This document shows, piece by piece, positions 19,592 through 32,881 of a stretch of DNA of 64,000 nucleotides. The stretch spans positions 75,679,901-75,743,900 of the forward strand of contig JAQMRL010000004.1 of assembly GCA_035578175.1 (NCBI GenBank), read 5' to 3'. The translations under genes and the position numbers were made by a program. How positions within the stretch are numbered: the stretch's first letter is position 1; each line of letters begins with the position of its first letter. Origin of the DNA: Catonia carolina (taxonomy: Eukaryota > Arthropoda > Insecta > Hemiptera > Achilidae). The notes under the pieces are model-generated. The model was not told where the DNA came from. It saw nothing but the letters and a program-made list of their open reading frames with translations, and searched no databases.

Positions 19592-19960
19592 TGTAGTATT
19601 TAAAAAACCTATAACTTCTATTTCAAACATTTTTTTGTACAATGCTTAATTTAAGCGAAAATTATTAATTTTCTGTATTTTTAAAAACGAAATCGGTAAA
19701 AAATGTATATAATAAAAGTTATATGAAATAAAAAAAATCTACAAGTTTTATTTCAAGCATTTTCTTCTACAGAGCTTAGTTAAGTGTCAATTAGTGATTT
19801 TCCGTATTTTTAAGTTTATTTCATTTTGCGTCATACACTTATGATTAAAATTAGGTTATGTCTTTCATTTTAAATTGTTAACTAATGATTACACATAGGT
19901 TATTATGTTTTATTATTTACATTGGCAATAAAAAGTCGTGAGAGTATTTCACAGCAGATT
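19592..19960 (+). repeat. Repeat B hairpin-side fragment
   Basis: Diverged last third of B, with ATTTTCCGTATTTTTAAG and GGCAATAAAAAGTCGTGAG, ending ATTTCACAGCAGA. It may be the rest of the B copy whose first part starts at 19220. Confidence 0.65.
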
Positions 19961-20657
19961 TTTTAAATAAATACAGATTATTACAATTTCTAGTTAAGTA
20001 ATTTTTGACAGAAACAATTCAGTACTAAATGATTAACACGACGCAATTTTGATAACTGAAAAATTAAGTTGCATATTGTAGTACGTGATTAAATTATTTA
20101 TTGTAATTAGTTAAACTAAATTGATAGTCACGTATTTTTATTAATTAATATTATTTGTGAATAACAATTGTAGAAAACAAGCCCAACAAGGGCCTTACCT
20201 AGCTTATTAGATTTGCTGTTTTAAAAAATAGGTTATTAGTCACAAGGTAGAATCAGAAGTAGACAAAAAAATAGGCTTTCACAGCGCTACTTTTAGGTAT
20301 TTAAATTTAAATATTATTTCGGTTAATCTTTTCCAAGTTTCGTGCCTAACTATATTGGTTTTGTTTGTCATAAAAGATTTTTTTTGGAATTTTTACCCTG
20401 AACGTTTAGGATTAGGAAATTATTTATCAGGGTTTTCTTCCCTTAACTTTTCAAGAAATACACGTACACCATCAAGTGTAATATCTCCAATACTTTGAAC
20501 ATATCATAAGGAATGAACCCAGATATTTGTTACTTCAAGACATTCTGTAGAGGAAATTGTATGGAAACAGAGGACATGGCAGAAGAAGGATGTTGTGGCT
20601 TTGAAACTTGGTTTGGAAAAAAGGTCAGAAGAGTTATTCCACAGTGCTACAATATTT

Positions 20658-21057
20658 ACTTTCTCTTGCCTATATGAATATATAGGAAGGAAAGTATTGT
20701 TTTCATGTCGATTTTTCGAAATCGAGTTTTCACCGGATCTACACGTTTTCAGACCCTCTGAACCCAAAAACCATGTTTTTAGCGATTGGTCTGTGTGTGT
20801 GTGAACAGAATATCTCAAGAACGGAACGTCGTACGAACTTCAAACTTGAAACTTAAGTTACATACTATTACCGGACCCGACACGAACATTTTCATCAAAA
20901 TCGGTCAACCGGAAGTAGTAGTTTATTCGTGTAATTTTTCACTTTTTTGTGATTTTCTCAAAAACTGGTCCTACGATTTTTTTAAAAATCGTCTTATTTA
21001 CTTAATTTTTTATACTCTACAAGATAGGGTAGGTGCCATGTTTACTGAAACTCTTGG
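20658..21057 (+). repeat. Repeat B, first part only
   Basis: Starts ACTTTCTCTTGCCTATATG and stops inside the GAAACTCTTGGTG block, exactly where the second tandem unit begins. Its truncation is probably the breakpoint of the tandem duplication. Confidence 0.8.
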
Positions 21058-21160
21058 TGTTACCTAGCTTATTAGATTTGCTGTTTTAAAATATAGGTTA
21101 TTAGTCACAAGGTAGAATCAGAAGTAGACGAAAAATAGGCTTTCACAGCGCTACTTTTAG

Positions 21161-21574
21161 CGTTTTATCACCTGCCCATAACAGACAGGTGGAGTGTCAA
21201 ATTATTTACACTCGATCTGTTCGTTACAGGGCTAAAATAAATATTTCTGTCTCTTATCACACGCTCAGCCAATTAAATGACTGAATTATTAAAGAACAGA
21301 AGAGGTAGAGGTGTAAAAGACACTAATCAGAGTTATCTCCTCTGAAAGAAATGAATTTCATTATACAGCCAGACCCTGTGCTGAATAAAATGAAGGTGTC
21401 ATTTGCAGAGTGGAAAGTATGTCCTTTTCAGAGGGCCCGGCATGCTGATAAGCGTACTTTTCCACTCAGTGAGGAAGGCAATAGTAAACCACCTCACTCC
21501 TCGTTTTACGTAGTAAAACCTCTAGAGGTTCAAACCAGCCTTTTGGCTGTTGACCTAAACAACACACAACAACA
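21161..21574 (+). mobile_element. Repeat A copy with 8-bp target duplication
   Basis: Lies between two copies of ACTTTTAG (21153..21160 and 21575..21582). The first tandem unit has the uninterrupted site. Twelve extra bases (CGTTTTATCACC) precede the usual TGCCCATAAC start. The open frame from ATG 21351 is intact. Confidence 0.88.
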
Positions 21575-22164
21575 ACTTTTAGCTATTTAAATTTAAATAT
21601 TATTTCAGTTAATCTTTTCCAAATTCTGCGCCTAACTATATTGGTTTTGTTTGTCATAAAAGATTTTTTCAGATGATAAGAAGCAGACCAATTACTCAAA
21701 CCCTGAACGTTTAGGATTAGGAAATTATTTATTAGGGTTTTCTTCCCTTAACTTTTCAAGAAAGACGCGTACACCATCAAGTGTAATAATCTCCAATACT
21801 TTGAATATATCATAAGGAATGAACCCAGATATTTGTTATTTCAAGACATTCTGTAGAGGAAATTGTATGGAAACAGAGGACATGGCAGAAGAAGGATGTC
21901 GTGGCTTTGAAACTTGGTTTGGAAAAAAGGTCAGAAGAGCTATTCCACTGTGCTACAATATTAAAAATTGTTATGTTGGTCGCCAAGAAGAAGGAAAAGA
22001 AGAAGGGAAGGAGGAGGAGGAGGAGAAAAAGAAAAATAATAGGGAGGAGAAGAAAAGAAAAATAAGAAAAATTAAAAAAAATGAATAAATAAAAAATAAT
22101 TAATAATTATAAAAAAAGTTAGTAGGTATTAGTATTCTCACTCGTACACCATCAAGTGTAACAT

Positions 22165-22499
22165 GTTGTTTAGGTCATCAGCCGAAAGGCTGGTTTGAAC
22201 CTGTAAAGGTTTTACTAAGTAAAACGAGGAGTGAGGTGGTTTATCATTGCCTTCCTCACTGAGTAGAAAATTACGCTTATCAGCATGCCGGGCCCTCTGA
22301 AAAGCACATATTTTCCACTTTGCAAATGACACCTTCATTTCATTCACCGCAGGGTTTGGCTTTATAATGAAATTCATTACTTCCAGAGGAGATAACTCTG
22401 ATTAGTGTCTTTTACACTTGTACCTCTTCTGTTCACAAATGATTCAGTCATTTAATTGGCTGACCATGTGATAAGAAACAGAACTATTTATTTTGAAGC
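22165..22499 (-). mobile_element. Repeat A copy, 5'-truncated
   Basis: Lies between GTAACAT repeats (22158..22164 and 22500..22506). It lacks about 60 bases of the A 5' end, as expected for incomplete reverse transcription. The open frame on the reverse strand is intact (ATG at 22375..22377). Confidence 0.82.
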
Positions 22500-22700
22500 G
22501 TAACATATCATACTTAAAACATATCATGAGGAATGAACCCAGATATTTGTTACTTCAAGACATTCTGCAGAGAAAATTATATGGAAACAGAGGACACGGA
22601 AGAAGAAGGATGTCATGACTTTGAAACTTGGTTTGAATAAAAGCTCAGAAGAACTATTCCACAGTGCTACAAAGTTAAAAATTGTTATGTTGGTCGTCAA

Positions 22701-22802
22701 GAAGAAGAGGAGGAGGAGGAGGAGGAGGAGGAGGAGGAGGAGGAGGAGGAGGAGGAGGAGGAGGAGGAGGAGGAGGAGGAGGAGGAGGAGGAGGAGGAGG
22801 AT
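22701..22802 (+). repeat. (GGA)n purine tract
   Basis: About 32 GGA units, expanded relative to the matching GGAGGAGG tract in the second tandem unit (22010..22025). Long open frames across it are artefacts of the repeat. Confidence 0.95.
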
Positions 22803-23204
22803 AAGAAGGAGAAGGAGAAGAAGAAGAACCAACTCCAGTACTGCAAGGCAGCAGCTGGTAATTATGTTCCGTCCTGAGTATTTTATTTTCTGAGTCCTCG
22901 CCATATTTGGTAAGTTTTCCCCTATTCACCTATTTGGGAGGCATTCGATGGGAGAATAGCAAATCCAAACGGGTTGTTACATTCTGCTCTTTGGATTAAT
23001 AACTTGGTGAAAAGAAAGGAAGTTTAGTGAAAAAAGAAAAATGCTAAGATACGAAAAATTTCAGTGAAAAAGAAAAAACATCAGGCGTGAGAAAATAATT
23101 TAACGTAACCCTCAGTACGCTGAAACGATAAAAGAAGAATAAAAACCCATTTCAAGTTTGAAATTCAAATTTTAATTTCAAGCAAAAAATTTAGTGAAAT
23201 TCAC

Positions 23205-23493
23205 CACGAGTCAGCTGTTTAACAGCTGATTTTCGGAGACGAAGGTTCCTGGTTCAAATCCTAGTCAAGGTAGATACTTTTATACGGATTTGAATACTAG
23301 ACAGAGGTAACCGGTGTACTTTGATGGTTGGCGTTCAATTAACCATACTCTCTCAGGAATGGTCGGCCTGGATCTGTGCAAGACTACACCTCATTAACAC
23401 GTCATACAAATCATCTTCATTTCATTGGGTCATGGGGTTGCTTATTGTTCTGAATTGAACAGATTGCAACGTACACACATCAAGGATTAAAAA
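23205..23493 (+). mobile_element. tRNA-derived SINE, family H
   Basis: Has a box B-like GGTTCAAATCC near 23252, preceded by the palindrome CAGCTGTTTAACAGCTG. A body with TTCAATTAACCATACTCT and CTACACCTCATTAACACG follows, and it ends in an A run near 23490. Other copies are at 51716, 59049, 59795, 60035 and 63397. Confidence 0.75.
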
Positions 23494-24240
23494 AAAAATT
23501 CACCTCTCCAGGTTATCGAGAAATTAGAGATTGAAAGAAGGTTTTTTAATTTATATAAAATACAAATAAAAGTAACTAAAATGTTTGCACAATTTAATAA
23601 TAATATCTTTAAAAACTAAGAACAATAGAAAAGACATTCTTTTAAACTTTTTCATAATTTATTAATCCTCTGATTTTCGTTAAAAGTAGTCAAAAACTTT
23701 CGTTGTAAAGAATACTTAACATTTCAGAGTTAAAAGTTGTTTTTTAACTCTTTTTTCTTCCGAGGTCTATAGTATATAGGCTTTATAACAGGAGTTTTCT
23801 TTGTTTTTCCAAGTCAAAGAAAAGTTTTTTCCGGGGAGGCGAAGAAAACTCGTTTGTCATAATTTAGTAGAAACGCAATCCTTCCTCCCTCTTTTCACCG
23901 TACTTTTCTTGGACCCCTCTCCCCGCCTATCTAATAACCCTATCAACAACCAACCCTTGTGGGTCTGTCAAGGGCTGAGCTAATATTTTTTATAAGAACT
24001 TTATTTTTTGCTTTATTTCTCATACTTACAATGATTCTTTCGGGTATTATTTTATTGATTTTTCAAACGGTTCAAAAAAAGAGTGATTGGAGGCAAGTAA
24101 CGGGATATTTTTCGCGAATAAAACTTTATAACCGTTACAAGAAACACAGGTTGGATACAATCCAAGGCCGGGCGCACACACGACCACTAGTGGCCGCCAC
24201 CAGTGGTCTTACGAACCGATGCCTGAGTATCAGCGTTTTT
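23494..24240. other. No recognised feature
   Basis: A small palindrome around CCACTAGTGGCCGCCACCAG (about 24183) precedes repeat B. Open frames here have no recognisable domains. Confidence 0.5.
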
Positions 24241-24374
24241 ACTTTCTTTTGCCTATATGAATATATAGGAAGGAAAGTATTGTTTTCATGTCGATTTTTC
24301 GAAATAGAATTTTCACCGGATCTACACGTTTTCAGACCCCCTGAACCCAAAAAACATGTTTTTAGCGATTGGTC

Positions 24375-24408
<34 letters not shown>

Positions 24409-24443
24409 CGCGTGTGCGTACGTGCGTACGTGCGCGCGCGCGC

Positions 24444-24477
<34 letters not shown>

Positions 24478-25237
24478 AACGAAACATCGTACCATCTAGA
24501 AACTTGAAACTTAAAATACATAGCACTACCGGACCCGACACGAACATTTTCATCAAAATCGGCCAACCGGAAGTAGTAGTTTATTCGTGTAATTTTTCAC
24601 TTTCTTGCGATTTTCTCAAAAACTGGTCTTACGATTTTTTTTAAATCGCTTGGTTTGTTAATTTTTTTATGTTCTACAAGATAGGGTAGGCGCCATGTTT
24701 GCTGAAATTCTTGGTGAGGCTGTTTTCACGTAAAAAAGTTGTTTTTCTAAGATTACGGCTTTAATATGCATTTAAGCGCAAAACTTTATATAATACAAAA
24801 TTAACAGAATTTAAAATCCTACAACTTTTATTCCAAACATTTTTTTGTATAACGCTTAGTTTAGAAGTAATTAGCGATTTTCTGTTTTTTTCTCACGAAA
24901 AGTGTGAAAAATCTATTTTTTAAGATTTCGGCCTTAGTATGCACTTTACGACAAAAGTGTATATAATCAAATTTATAGGAAATTAAAAGCTTTTACATCT
25001 TTTATTTAGAGCATTTTTCTCTACAGTGCCTGGTTTAGCGTGAAAGAGTAATTTTCCGTATTTTTAAGCCAAACTGAGCTTGAATTTCATTTTGCGTTTT
25101 TCACTCATGATTAAAATAAGGTTATGTTTGTCGAGGTTAGTTTTTTGTTTATTTCTAATGTTTTATTACTAATGTTAGGTTATATTGGTCATTATTTGCG
25201 TTGACAAGAGAAAGTTGTGTCAGTGTTTCACACCAAA
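24241..25237 (+). mobile_element. Repeat B, full-length
   Basis: Begins ACTTTCTTTTGCC within a T run and ends at the terminal hairpin (GTCAGTGTTTCACACC, one stem base changed). The microsatellite (24375..24477) alternates GT and CG over about 100 bases. Confidence 0.88.
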
Positions 25238-26118
25238 TTTTTACTCTTCATAACAGATGAAGAAAAAAAAATTGAAATCATTAAAGCTTTATTAAATTTA
25301 TTAAAATTTAATTCATTTGGAAATAAAATTAATAATATATTTTAAAAAACTAAGTCTTCTTTATTTAACGTAAATGGAAATGAATTTGATTAATTTTTCA
25401 TCGTAATTTCTTTCCAACTGTATGAAAACTAATTGAAAATGTCGTTTAATTTTTTAATCAAATTTAAATTAGAAGGTAAGACGGTGAAGAAAATAAAATA
25501 ATTTTATAAAAGTTTCTTTTGAATAGAGAAAAATTATTCACCTTAATACGAAAGAATGAATGAATTGAACTAAATTTGAAGCGTTGAAAGAAGAAAAAAA
25601 GGAATAAAAATATGAAGAAGGAGAAAGAAAAAAGATTTAAGGATCTTTAGAAATTGCTGTTTTACAGTGAAAGGGGTAAAAGAGTGTATGGTTGTTGCGT
25701 TTAACACTTTTTATTACCGTACTTGCTCTTACAAGAAGAAACGGAGTACCAGTTTTTACTGTCTCGGTTGATTTTTATCAGTTTAGTTTACAAAAACCTT
25801 TTTGCCTAATTAATCTAGAGCTTCTCGATACGTCGGAGTTAATTCTGATTAAAAAGTTTTTTGTTGGCTCGAGTCCAGTATCTGCATACATTTTATTTAA
25901 AGCTTTTCATTCTGTTTTTATACATTTAAAATTGAATTATTTCCTCTTCTAATTGATTCTTTATTATCATTTGTTCATTTTATCTATTCATATTATTTCT
26001 AATCCTACTTTATATTAGTATATATAATTTTAAAATATTGTTATGTTGCAAATACATTATCTAAAAGTTATTTTTAATGAAGCTAAAAAAGTTGTTTTTG
26101 GAAGAATTTACGATTTTT
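25238..26118. other. AT-rich stretch, nothing recognised
   Basis: An 86-codon frame (25692..25952) opens with hydrophobic residues, but I see no family features and treat it as chance. Confidence 0.5.
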
Positions 26119-27339
26119 ACTTTCTCTTACCTATATGAATATATGTGAAGGAAAGTATTGTTTTAATGTCAATTTTTCGAAATAGAGTTTTCACCGAAAA
26201 TACACGTTTTCAGACCCCCTGAACCCAAAAAACATGTTTTTAGCAAGTGGTCTGTGTGTGTGAACGGAACATCGTTCCGTTCTTTAGATATTTTGTTCAC
26301 ACGAACATTTCAAGAACTTGAAATTTAAGTTAGATATTACTACCGGACCCGACATTAACATTTTCATCAAAATCGGTGAAACGGAAATAGTAGTTTATTC
26401 GTGTTATTTTTCACATTTTTTGTGATTTTTTTCAAAAACGGCTCCTACAATTTTTTAAAAATCGCGTCATTTACTAAATTTTTTATACTCTACAAGATAG
26501 GGTAGGCGCCATGTCTACTGAAATTTTTGGGGAGGCTGTTTTCTCGTAAAAAATTGTTTTTCTTTTTTAAGATTGCGGCTTTAATATGCATTTTAGCGCA
26601 AAAATTTAGTATGCAATAAAAGTTCTAAAGAATTTAAAATACTACAACTTTTACTTTACACATTTTTTTTGTATAACGCTTAGTTTAGAGATTTTTTGTT
26701 TTTTTCACGAACATGTGCAAAACAAAATCGATTTTTTAACAGATTTTTATGAAAAAAACCAGAAAATCGCTAATTACCGCTAAAATAAGGGTAATACAAA
26801 AAATGTATAAAATAAAAGTTGTAGGATTCTAAACTTTATAACTTTTAGGCCTATTATATACCAAATTTTGGGCTAAAATGCATATTAAAGCCGTAATCTT
26901 AAAAAAAAAAACAATTTTTTGACGTGGAAACAGCCTCCCCAAGAATTTCAGCAGACATGGCGCCTATACTATCATGTAGATCATAAAAAATGTAGTAAAC
27001 GAGGCGATTTTTTAAAAAAAATCGTAGGAGCCGTTTTTGAGAAAATCACAAAAAAGTGAAAAATTACACGAATAAACTACTACTTCCGGTTAACCGATTT
27101 TGATGAAAATGTTCGAGTCGGGTCCTCTAGTGGTACCTAACTTAAGTTTCAAGTTCCAATTTCGTACGATGTTCCGTTCTTGAGATATTTTGTTCACACA
27201 CACAGACCAATCGCTGAAAACATGTTTTTTGGGATTCAGGGGGTCTGAAAACGTGTAGGTCCGGTGAAAACTCGATTTCGAAAAATCAACATGAAAACAA
27301 TACTTTCCTTCCTACATATTCATATAGGCAAGAGAAAGT
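26119..27339. repeat. Inverted dimer of repeat B first halves
   Basis: The microsatellite-side part of B runs forward from 26119 to about 26735 and then backward to 27339. Both outer ends are ACTTTCTCTT-type. The arms differ at many bases, so they are not a recent hairpin. Confidence 0.8.
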
Positions 27340-27445
27340 AAAAATACGAGGTGTGTTCAGGTAAAATATTTAAATTCTGCTTATTGAATTTAATTGATTT
27401 CCAGAATAAAGTCATAAGTCGGACAGTAATTCGTGTAATAAGATT

Positions 27446-27828
27446 TGCCCATAACAGACAGGTGGAGAGTCAAATTATTTACACCCAATCTGTTCGTTGG
27501 AGGGCTAAAATGAATAGTTCTGTTTCTTATCACATGATCAGCCAATTAAATGTGAATCATTGAAGAACAGAAGAGGTAGAGGTGTAAAAGACACTAATCA
27601 GAGTTATCTCCTCTGAAAGTAATGAATTTCATTATACAGCCAGACCCTGTGGTGAAAGTGTCATTTGCAGAGTGGAAAATATGTGCTTTTCAGAGGGCCC
27701 GGCATGCTGATAAGCATATTTTTCCACTCAGTGAGGAAGGCAATGGTAAACCACCTCACTTCTCATTTTACTTAATAAAACCTCTACAGGTTCAAACCAG
27801 CTTTTCGGTTGATGACCTAAACAACAAA
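27446..27828 (+). mobile_element. Repeat A copy
   Basis: Full-length, from TGCCCATAACAGACAGG to GATGACCTAAACAAC. A 12-base in-frame gap (after CCTGTGGTG) keeps the open frame from ATG 27622 intact. ACGAGGTGTGTTCAGG at 27347, a mariner-like terminus fragment, lies just upstream. Confidence 0.85.
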
Positions 27829-28590
27829 AGATTAGAAAAACTGGAAAACTTTTTATAGGTACGTTACTTTAATAATTTCATTAACCATCTGTTAAAGTTA
27901 GTACGAAAATAGAGTGCTATCAAAACTCATCAAACAAAATGGACAAACCACGAGACCTGATGTAACAGAATTAACTAAGTTTTCCATCTAGACCAATGCA
28001 CAGTTTTCATCTGTACCCAACTGTTCTTCACAGTAAACTATAAAGTGTAACTTTACCCCATGCCATCAGATGCTCTGAAAACTGGGTCACACAAAATGAC
28101 CCATTCCATATCACCTCATACTCTGGTTCTAAAATATCCACCAACTGACTCTAGCTGTGTTTCTCCATTTCCCCCTTACAACCTCATTTCTCCATTTTAC
28201 TCATACTCTACATTTTCATCTGAACTATCATTCTTGTTTTTCCTAATTTTCCTGTTCATTTTATACTTTGGAAATTTATTTTACAAGAGTATCTTCACAG
28301 CTTTAACACTAACATGTTATTTATCTCTTCGTTCTCGAATTAATAAAGTATTATGTTCTAAACTGAACGGAAAATCTCGTAATATTTGTTTACATAACAT
28401 TATTATATTAGTTGTTTACTTAGATTATTTACTTATGCTCTATTTGTTCTTTTATCTCTCTAAATGAAAAAGCTCTTATCCTTTAACTTACTTATCACTA
28501 ATTCTCTAATGTTTTTTTTTTGCAAAACTACGGCTGATACAAATTGACTTTCTCTTATAATTAATTTACGACTAATAACAGTGTTAAAAA
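27829..28590. other. No recognised feature; 135-codon open frame
   Basis: The frame 28060..28467 is rich in Phe, Leu and Tyr, which AT-rich DNA produces by chance. No start context, motif or neighbour supports a gene. Confidence 0.45.
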
Positions 28591-29750
<1,160 letters not shown>

Positions 29751-29782
29751 GAAAATAATATTTATCTTAAAATTGTTGCTAT

Positions 29783-29902
29783 CTTAAATGATTCAATCAT
29801 ATAATTGGCTGACCATGTAATAAGAAACAGAACTATTTTTTGTAGCCATGGCTAGCAAATCTAGTGCAAATAATTTAACACTCCACCAGTCTGTTATGGG
29901 TA
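29783..29902 (-). repeat. Repeat A 5' fragment
   Basis: Reverse-strand A from CTTAAATGATTCAATCA to CCAGTCTGTTATGGGTA. It is followed by about 100 bases related to the possible LINE fragment at 4.5 kb. Confidence 0.75.
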
Positions 29903-30127
29903 AACACAATACTTATTACAGATCAAGTTTTGGGATAGGTAGTGGTGAATGGGAAGGTTTATACCATTCCACAGAATCCAAGAAGGGACTGTAGATTCGC
30001 TTGGATTAGTCAAGGAAAACTGTGCAAAAATTTTTACCAGGGCAGCTATTTTTATTGCTAATTAATTACAACAAAATGTCTGATATTCTTCACGAAATGT
30101 ACACTTTCACAAGTCAGCAATCTGAAC

Positions 30128-30355
30128 TGCTTAAGAAGAGAAAAGGTAGAGGTGTAAAAGACACTATTCATATTTATATCCTCCGAGATCCTGTGCGAGT
30201 CGAGAATAGATGCTTTTTTAGAGTGCCTGACATGCTAATATGCATACTTTTCTACTCAGTGAGGAAGGCAAACGTAAATCACCTCACTCCTCGTTTTACT
30301 TAGGAAGGCCTCTAGAGGTTCAAACCAGTCTTTTAGCTGATGACCTAAACAACAA
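30128..30355 (+). repeat. Repeat A, 5'-truncated
   Basis: Begins near GAAGAGAAAAGGTAGAGG and ends GATGACCTAAACAACAAC. Diverged; its frame is broken. Confidence 0.75.
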
Positions 30356-30518
30356 CATAGCGACAATAGAAATGGCTGTCCTGGTCAAAGTTTTTGTACA
30401 GTTTCGCTTGATTCATTCAAAAAAGTCCATCGTCAGCATCCTTTTTGGATTCTGAGCAGTAGCATAAAACTTCGCACTTCATATTCCAAAATTTGAAATG
30501 TCATAAGTAATATATATG

Positions 30519-31866
30519 TTCCCATAACAGGCAGGTGGAATATTAAATTATTTATACTCAATGTGCTAGTTTCAGGGCTAAAAAAATAGTTCTGTTTATC
30601 ACATGGTCAGCCAATTAAATGACTGAATCATTTAAGAATAAAAGAGGTATAGGTGTAAAATACACTAGTCAGAGTTATCTACTTTGAGAGTAATACATTT
30701 CATTATGTATATATAGGGTGATTCAAAAAGAGCGCCGGTTTTGATATATCAAATTAAGAGATTTATTTTATTGAAAAACTGAAAATAAATACATCAACAA
30801 GTTCATCTTACCTTCCGATTTTATGTATGAAAAATGATGTCATGCGTGTGTCCTCCTCTACTGCGCTGGCACGCATCAACTCTGTCCATGAAATTGGATA
30901 TTACTGCACGACAAGTTTCGACTATGTGGGACAAGTTTCCGTATGTGGGGTTTTCTAAACCCCACATACGGCAGTTCTGTTTATTAACAAAACCGTTTAA
31001 GTGGAAGTGCGCCTCATCACTGAAAATGATTTTGTTTGCGAAGGTGTCATCATCCTGCCGTTTTCTCAATACCCAGTCAACAAACTGAGTCTCTTCTGGT
31101 GGTCTGCCACTTTCAAATGTTGCGTCAACTGAATTTTATACGGGTGATATTGGAGATCGTACCGAAGAATTCTCCGTACAGAAGAACATCTTAAACCCAA
31201 TTGTTGAGAACGGCGGCGTATTGATTTTGCTGGGCTAACAGCCACACTGTCACGAACCAACGCAACGTTCTGCTCAGTTCGGCCAGAACGACGACGTCCA
31301 GAACTTTTAAGGTCGACTGTTGAACCCGTCTCAAAAAACTTTTTCATGAGCCTGCGAACTGTTGATTCATTCGGTGCTTCATACGTCCTAGAGTACCGCG
31401 AAGTCGCCTGACAGTAGCCGCATAACTCTCTCAACTCTGGTAAAATGTTTTGACGATTAACACTCGTTGCGCAATAGTAAACTTCTCCATGGTTAGACAG
31501 AGACTGCGAGAGTATTACACTGCGAACAAGAGAAACTACAACTGAATCGTCAATCGGAATGTTCTCCGAAATAGAAATGAGGTCAAACAATGTTGCCAAC
31601 CGATAAACAAAAATTTACCAGCCGTTTAAAAACCGGCGCTCTTTTTGAATCACCCTATACAACGAGAATATGTGGTGAATGAATTGAAGTTACATTTGAG
31701 GGCGGAAAGTAGATGCTTCTCAAAGGGCCAGGCATGCTGATAAGCATAATTTTCCACTCAGTGAGGAAGGCTATTGGAAGGCTATTGTACATTACCTTAC
31801 TTCTCGTTTTATTTAGTAAAGCCTCTAGAGGCTCAAATCAGCCTTTCGGCTGATTACCTAAAAAAG
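30519..31866 (+). mobile_element. Repeat A copy split by mariner C2
   Basis: The A halves are 30519..30711 and 31660..31866. The insertion lies in the CATTATACAGCC block of A, at a TA. Confidence 0.85.
30714..31657 (-). mobile_element. Tc1/mariner-type element C2, internally deleted
   Basis: 944 bp, with the same ends as C1 (TAGGGTGATTCAAAAAGAGC) and TA on both sides. On the reverse strand it keeps the helix-turn-helix N-terminus, a second DNA-binding stretch (SIRRRSQQLGL, then RILRYDLQYHPYKIQL) and a segment with IIFSDEAHFHLNG, the first catalytic Asp. The part with the other two Asp is deleted, joining NPTYG to NLSHIVETCRAVI. A missing base near 31382 shifts the frame relative to C1. Confidence 0.88.
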
Positions 31867-32159
31867 AACCCAAAAATAATAGAACTGGCTGTCCTGGTCA
31901 AGATTTTTACACAGTTTCCTTTGACTCCTTCAAGAAAATTCAGCCAGCCCCTTCTTACATTCTGTGCAGTAGCATAATCTTCCCACTCCCTATCACAAAA
32001 TTTATTTATTTATTAATTATTTTGACCAGAAAAGATGATCTTTCAAGGTGAAACAAAAAGGTACCCATGATCATCTAGGTGATACTTAACCCTGTACCCT
32101 CCCAGGGCTCAAAAGTTGTTTTTTTTTGTAAAAAATTTAAAAAAATGTTTTGGTTTATT

Positions 32160-32325
32160 TAAAATTGCATCAACAGCTTGGTTGTTAATGACTGCAGTGG
32201 GTTATCTAACTTAAACATTGGGTTTTGACTTGTAATAATATCCAAACCCTAGCTGGGAATTGAACTTTGGACATCAGCGTTGCAAGCTAGCGCACTACCA
32301 CATTGCTACAGTCGAGCAAAATATT
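32160..32325 (-). mobile_element. tRNA-derived SINE, variant of family F
   Basis: The reverse strand has TGTAGCAATGTGGTAGTG (box A-like) and AGTTCAATTCCCAGC (box B-like) about 35 bases apart, and ends GTTGATGCAATTTTAAATAA. The tail resembles that of the SINE at 1702. Confidence 0.65.
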
Positions 32326-32881
32326 TTTATTGGAATATAGTTGACAAAATAACTTTAAAATTTACACTTTAGTAGCTGTTGCAAATATCTAAACAGTTAA
32401 TTTTTTAAGGTCACATTATAGTTTAATATTGAGAACTTTCATATTTAAATTTTTTATTTTAAAATTGCTCTAACCCTCCGAAGAACCCAATACAACATCC
32501 ATTTTTAGTTTTTTTATTGTCTTTCTTGTCAACAAACTAATAATTACGTGGCTCCTTAAAGTTTTTATTAAGTGGCGTGCCACCCTTAAAAATTCATTTT
32601 TTTGAAATTTATTAATTTTTTTAGGGCGTGTTGATAAAAAAAATAGGATTTTACAGGAAATTTTACAACAGGACTCAGAAAAAATTCATTAATATTTATT
32701 GTTTTCACAAATAAAAGTATATTTTACAGTATTGATTTCAATCGATGAAAATACTTTTCATTTTTTTTACAGTTTTCATGTTCTTTAGAGCCCTACCTTG
32801 CATCTGTCGGGTCCCCCGATCAAATATTTAATTTTGTAGAAAAACTGATATCAATTTTTGTACTTATAAATAGTTGTTTTT
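32326..32881. other. AT-rich stretch, nothing recognised
   Basis: No repeat or coding signal identified. Confidence 0.5.

Larger units (their letters stand above)
20195..22830. repeat. Tandem triplication with different insertions
   Basis: A unit beginning TTACCTAGCTTATTAG and ending near CTACAATATTAAAAATTG occurs at 20195..20657, 21060..about 22100 and (last part) 22140..22830. The first copy runs into a B fragment, the second carries A at 21161..21574, and the third carries A at 22165..22499. Copies 2 and 3 end in purine-rich GGA/GAA tracts. A unit reading frame (DICYFKTFCRGNCME) is shared but short and not recognised. Confidence 0.85.

Noticed and set aside
22524..22929. Long open frames of poly-Leu, poly-Arg or poly-Pro
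   Set aside because: All are translations of the (GGA)n tract in different frames, with no codon variety.
28060..28467. A 135-residue membrane-protein-like gene
   Set aside because: The hydrophobic composition follows from T-rich DNA; no start context, motif or splice structure supports it.
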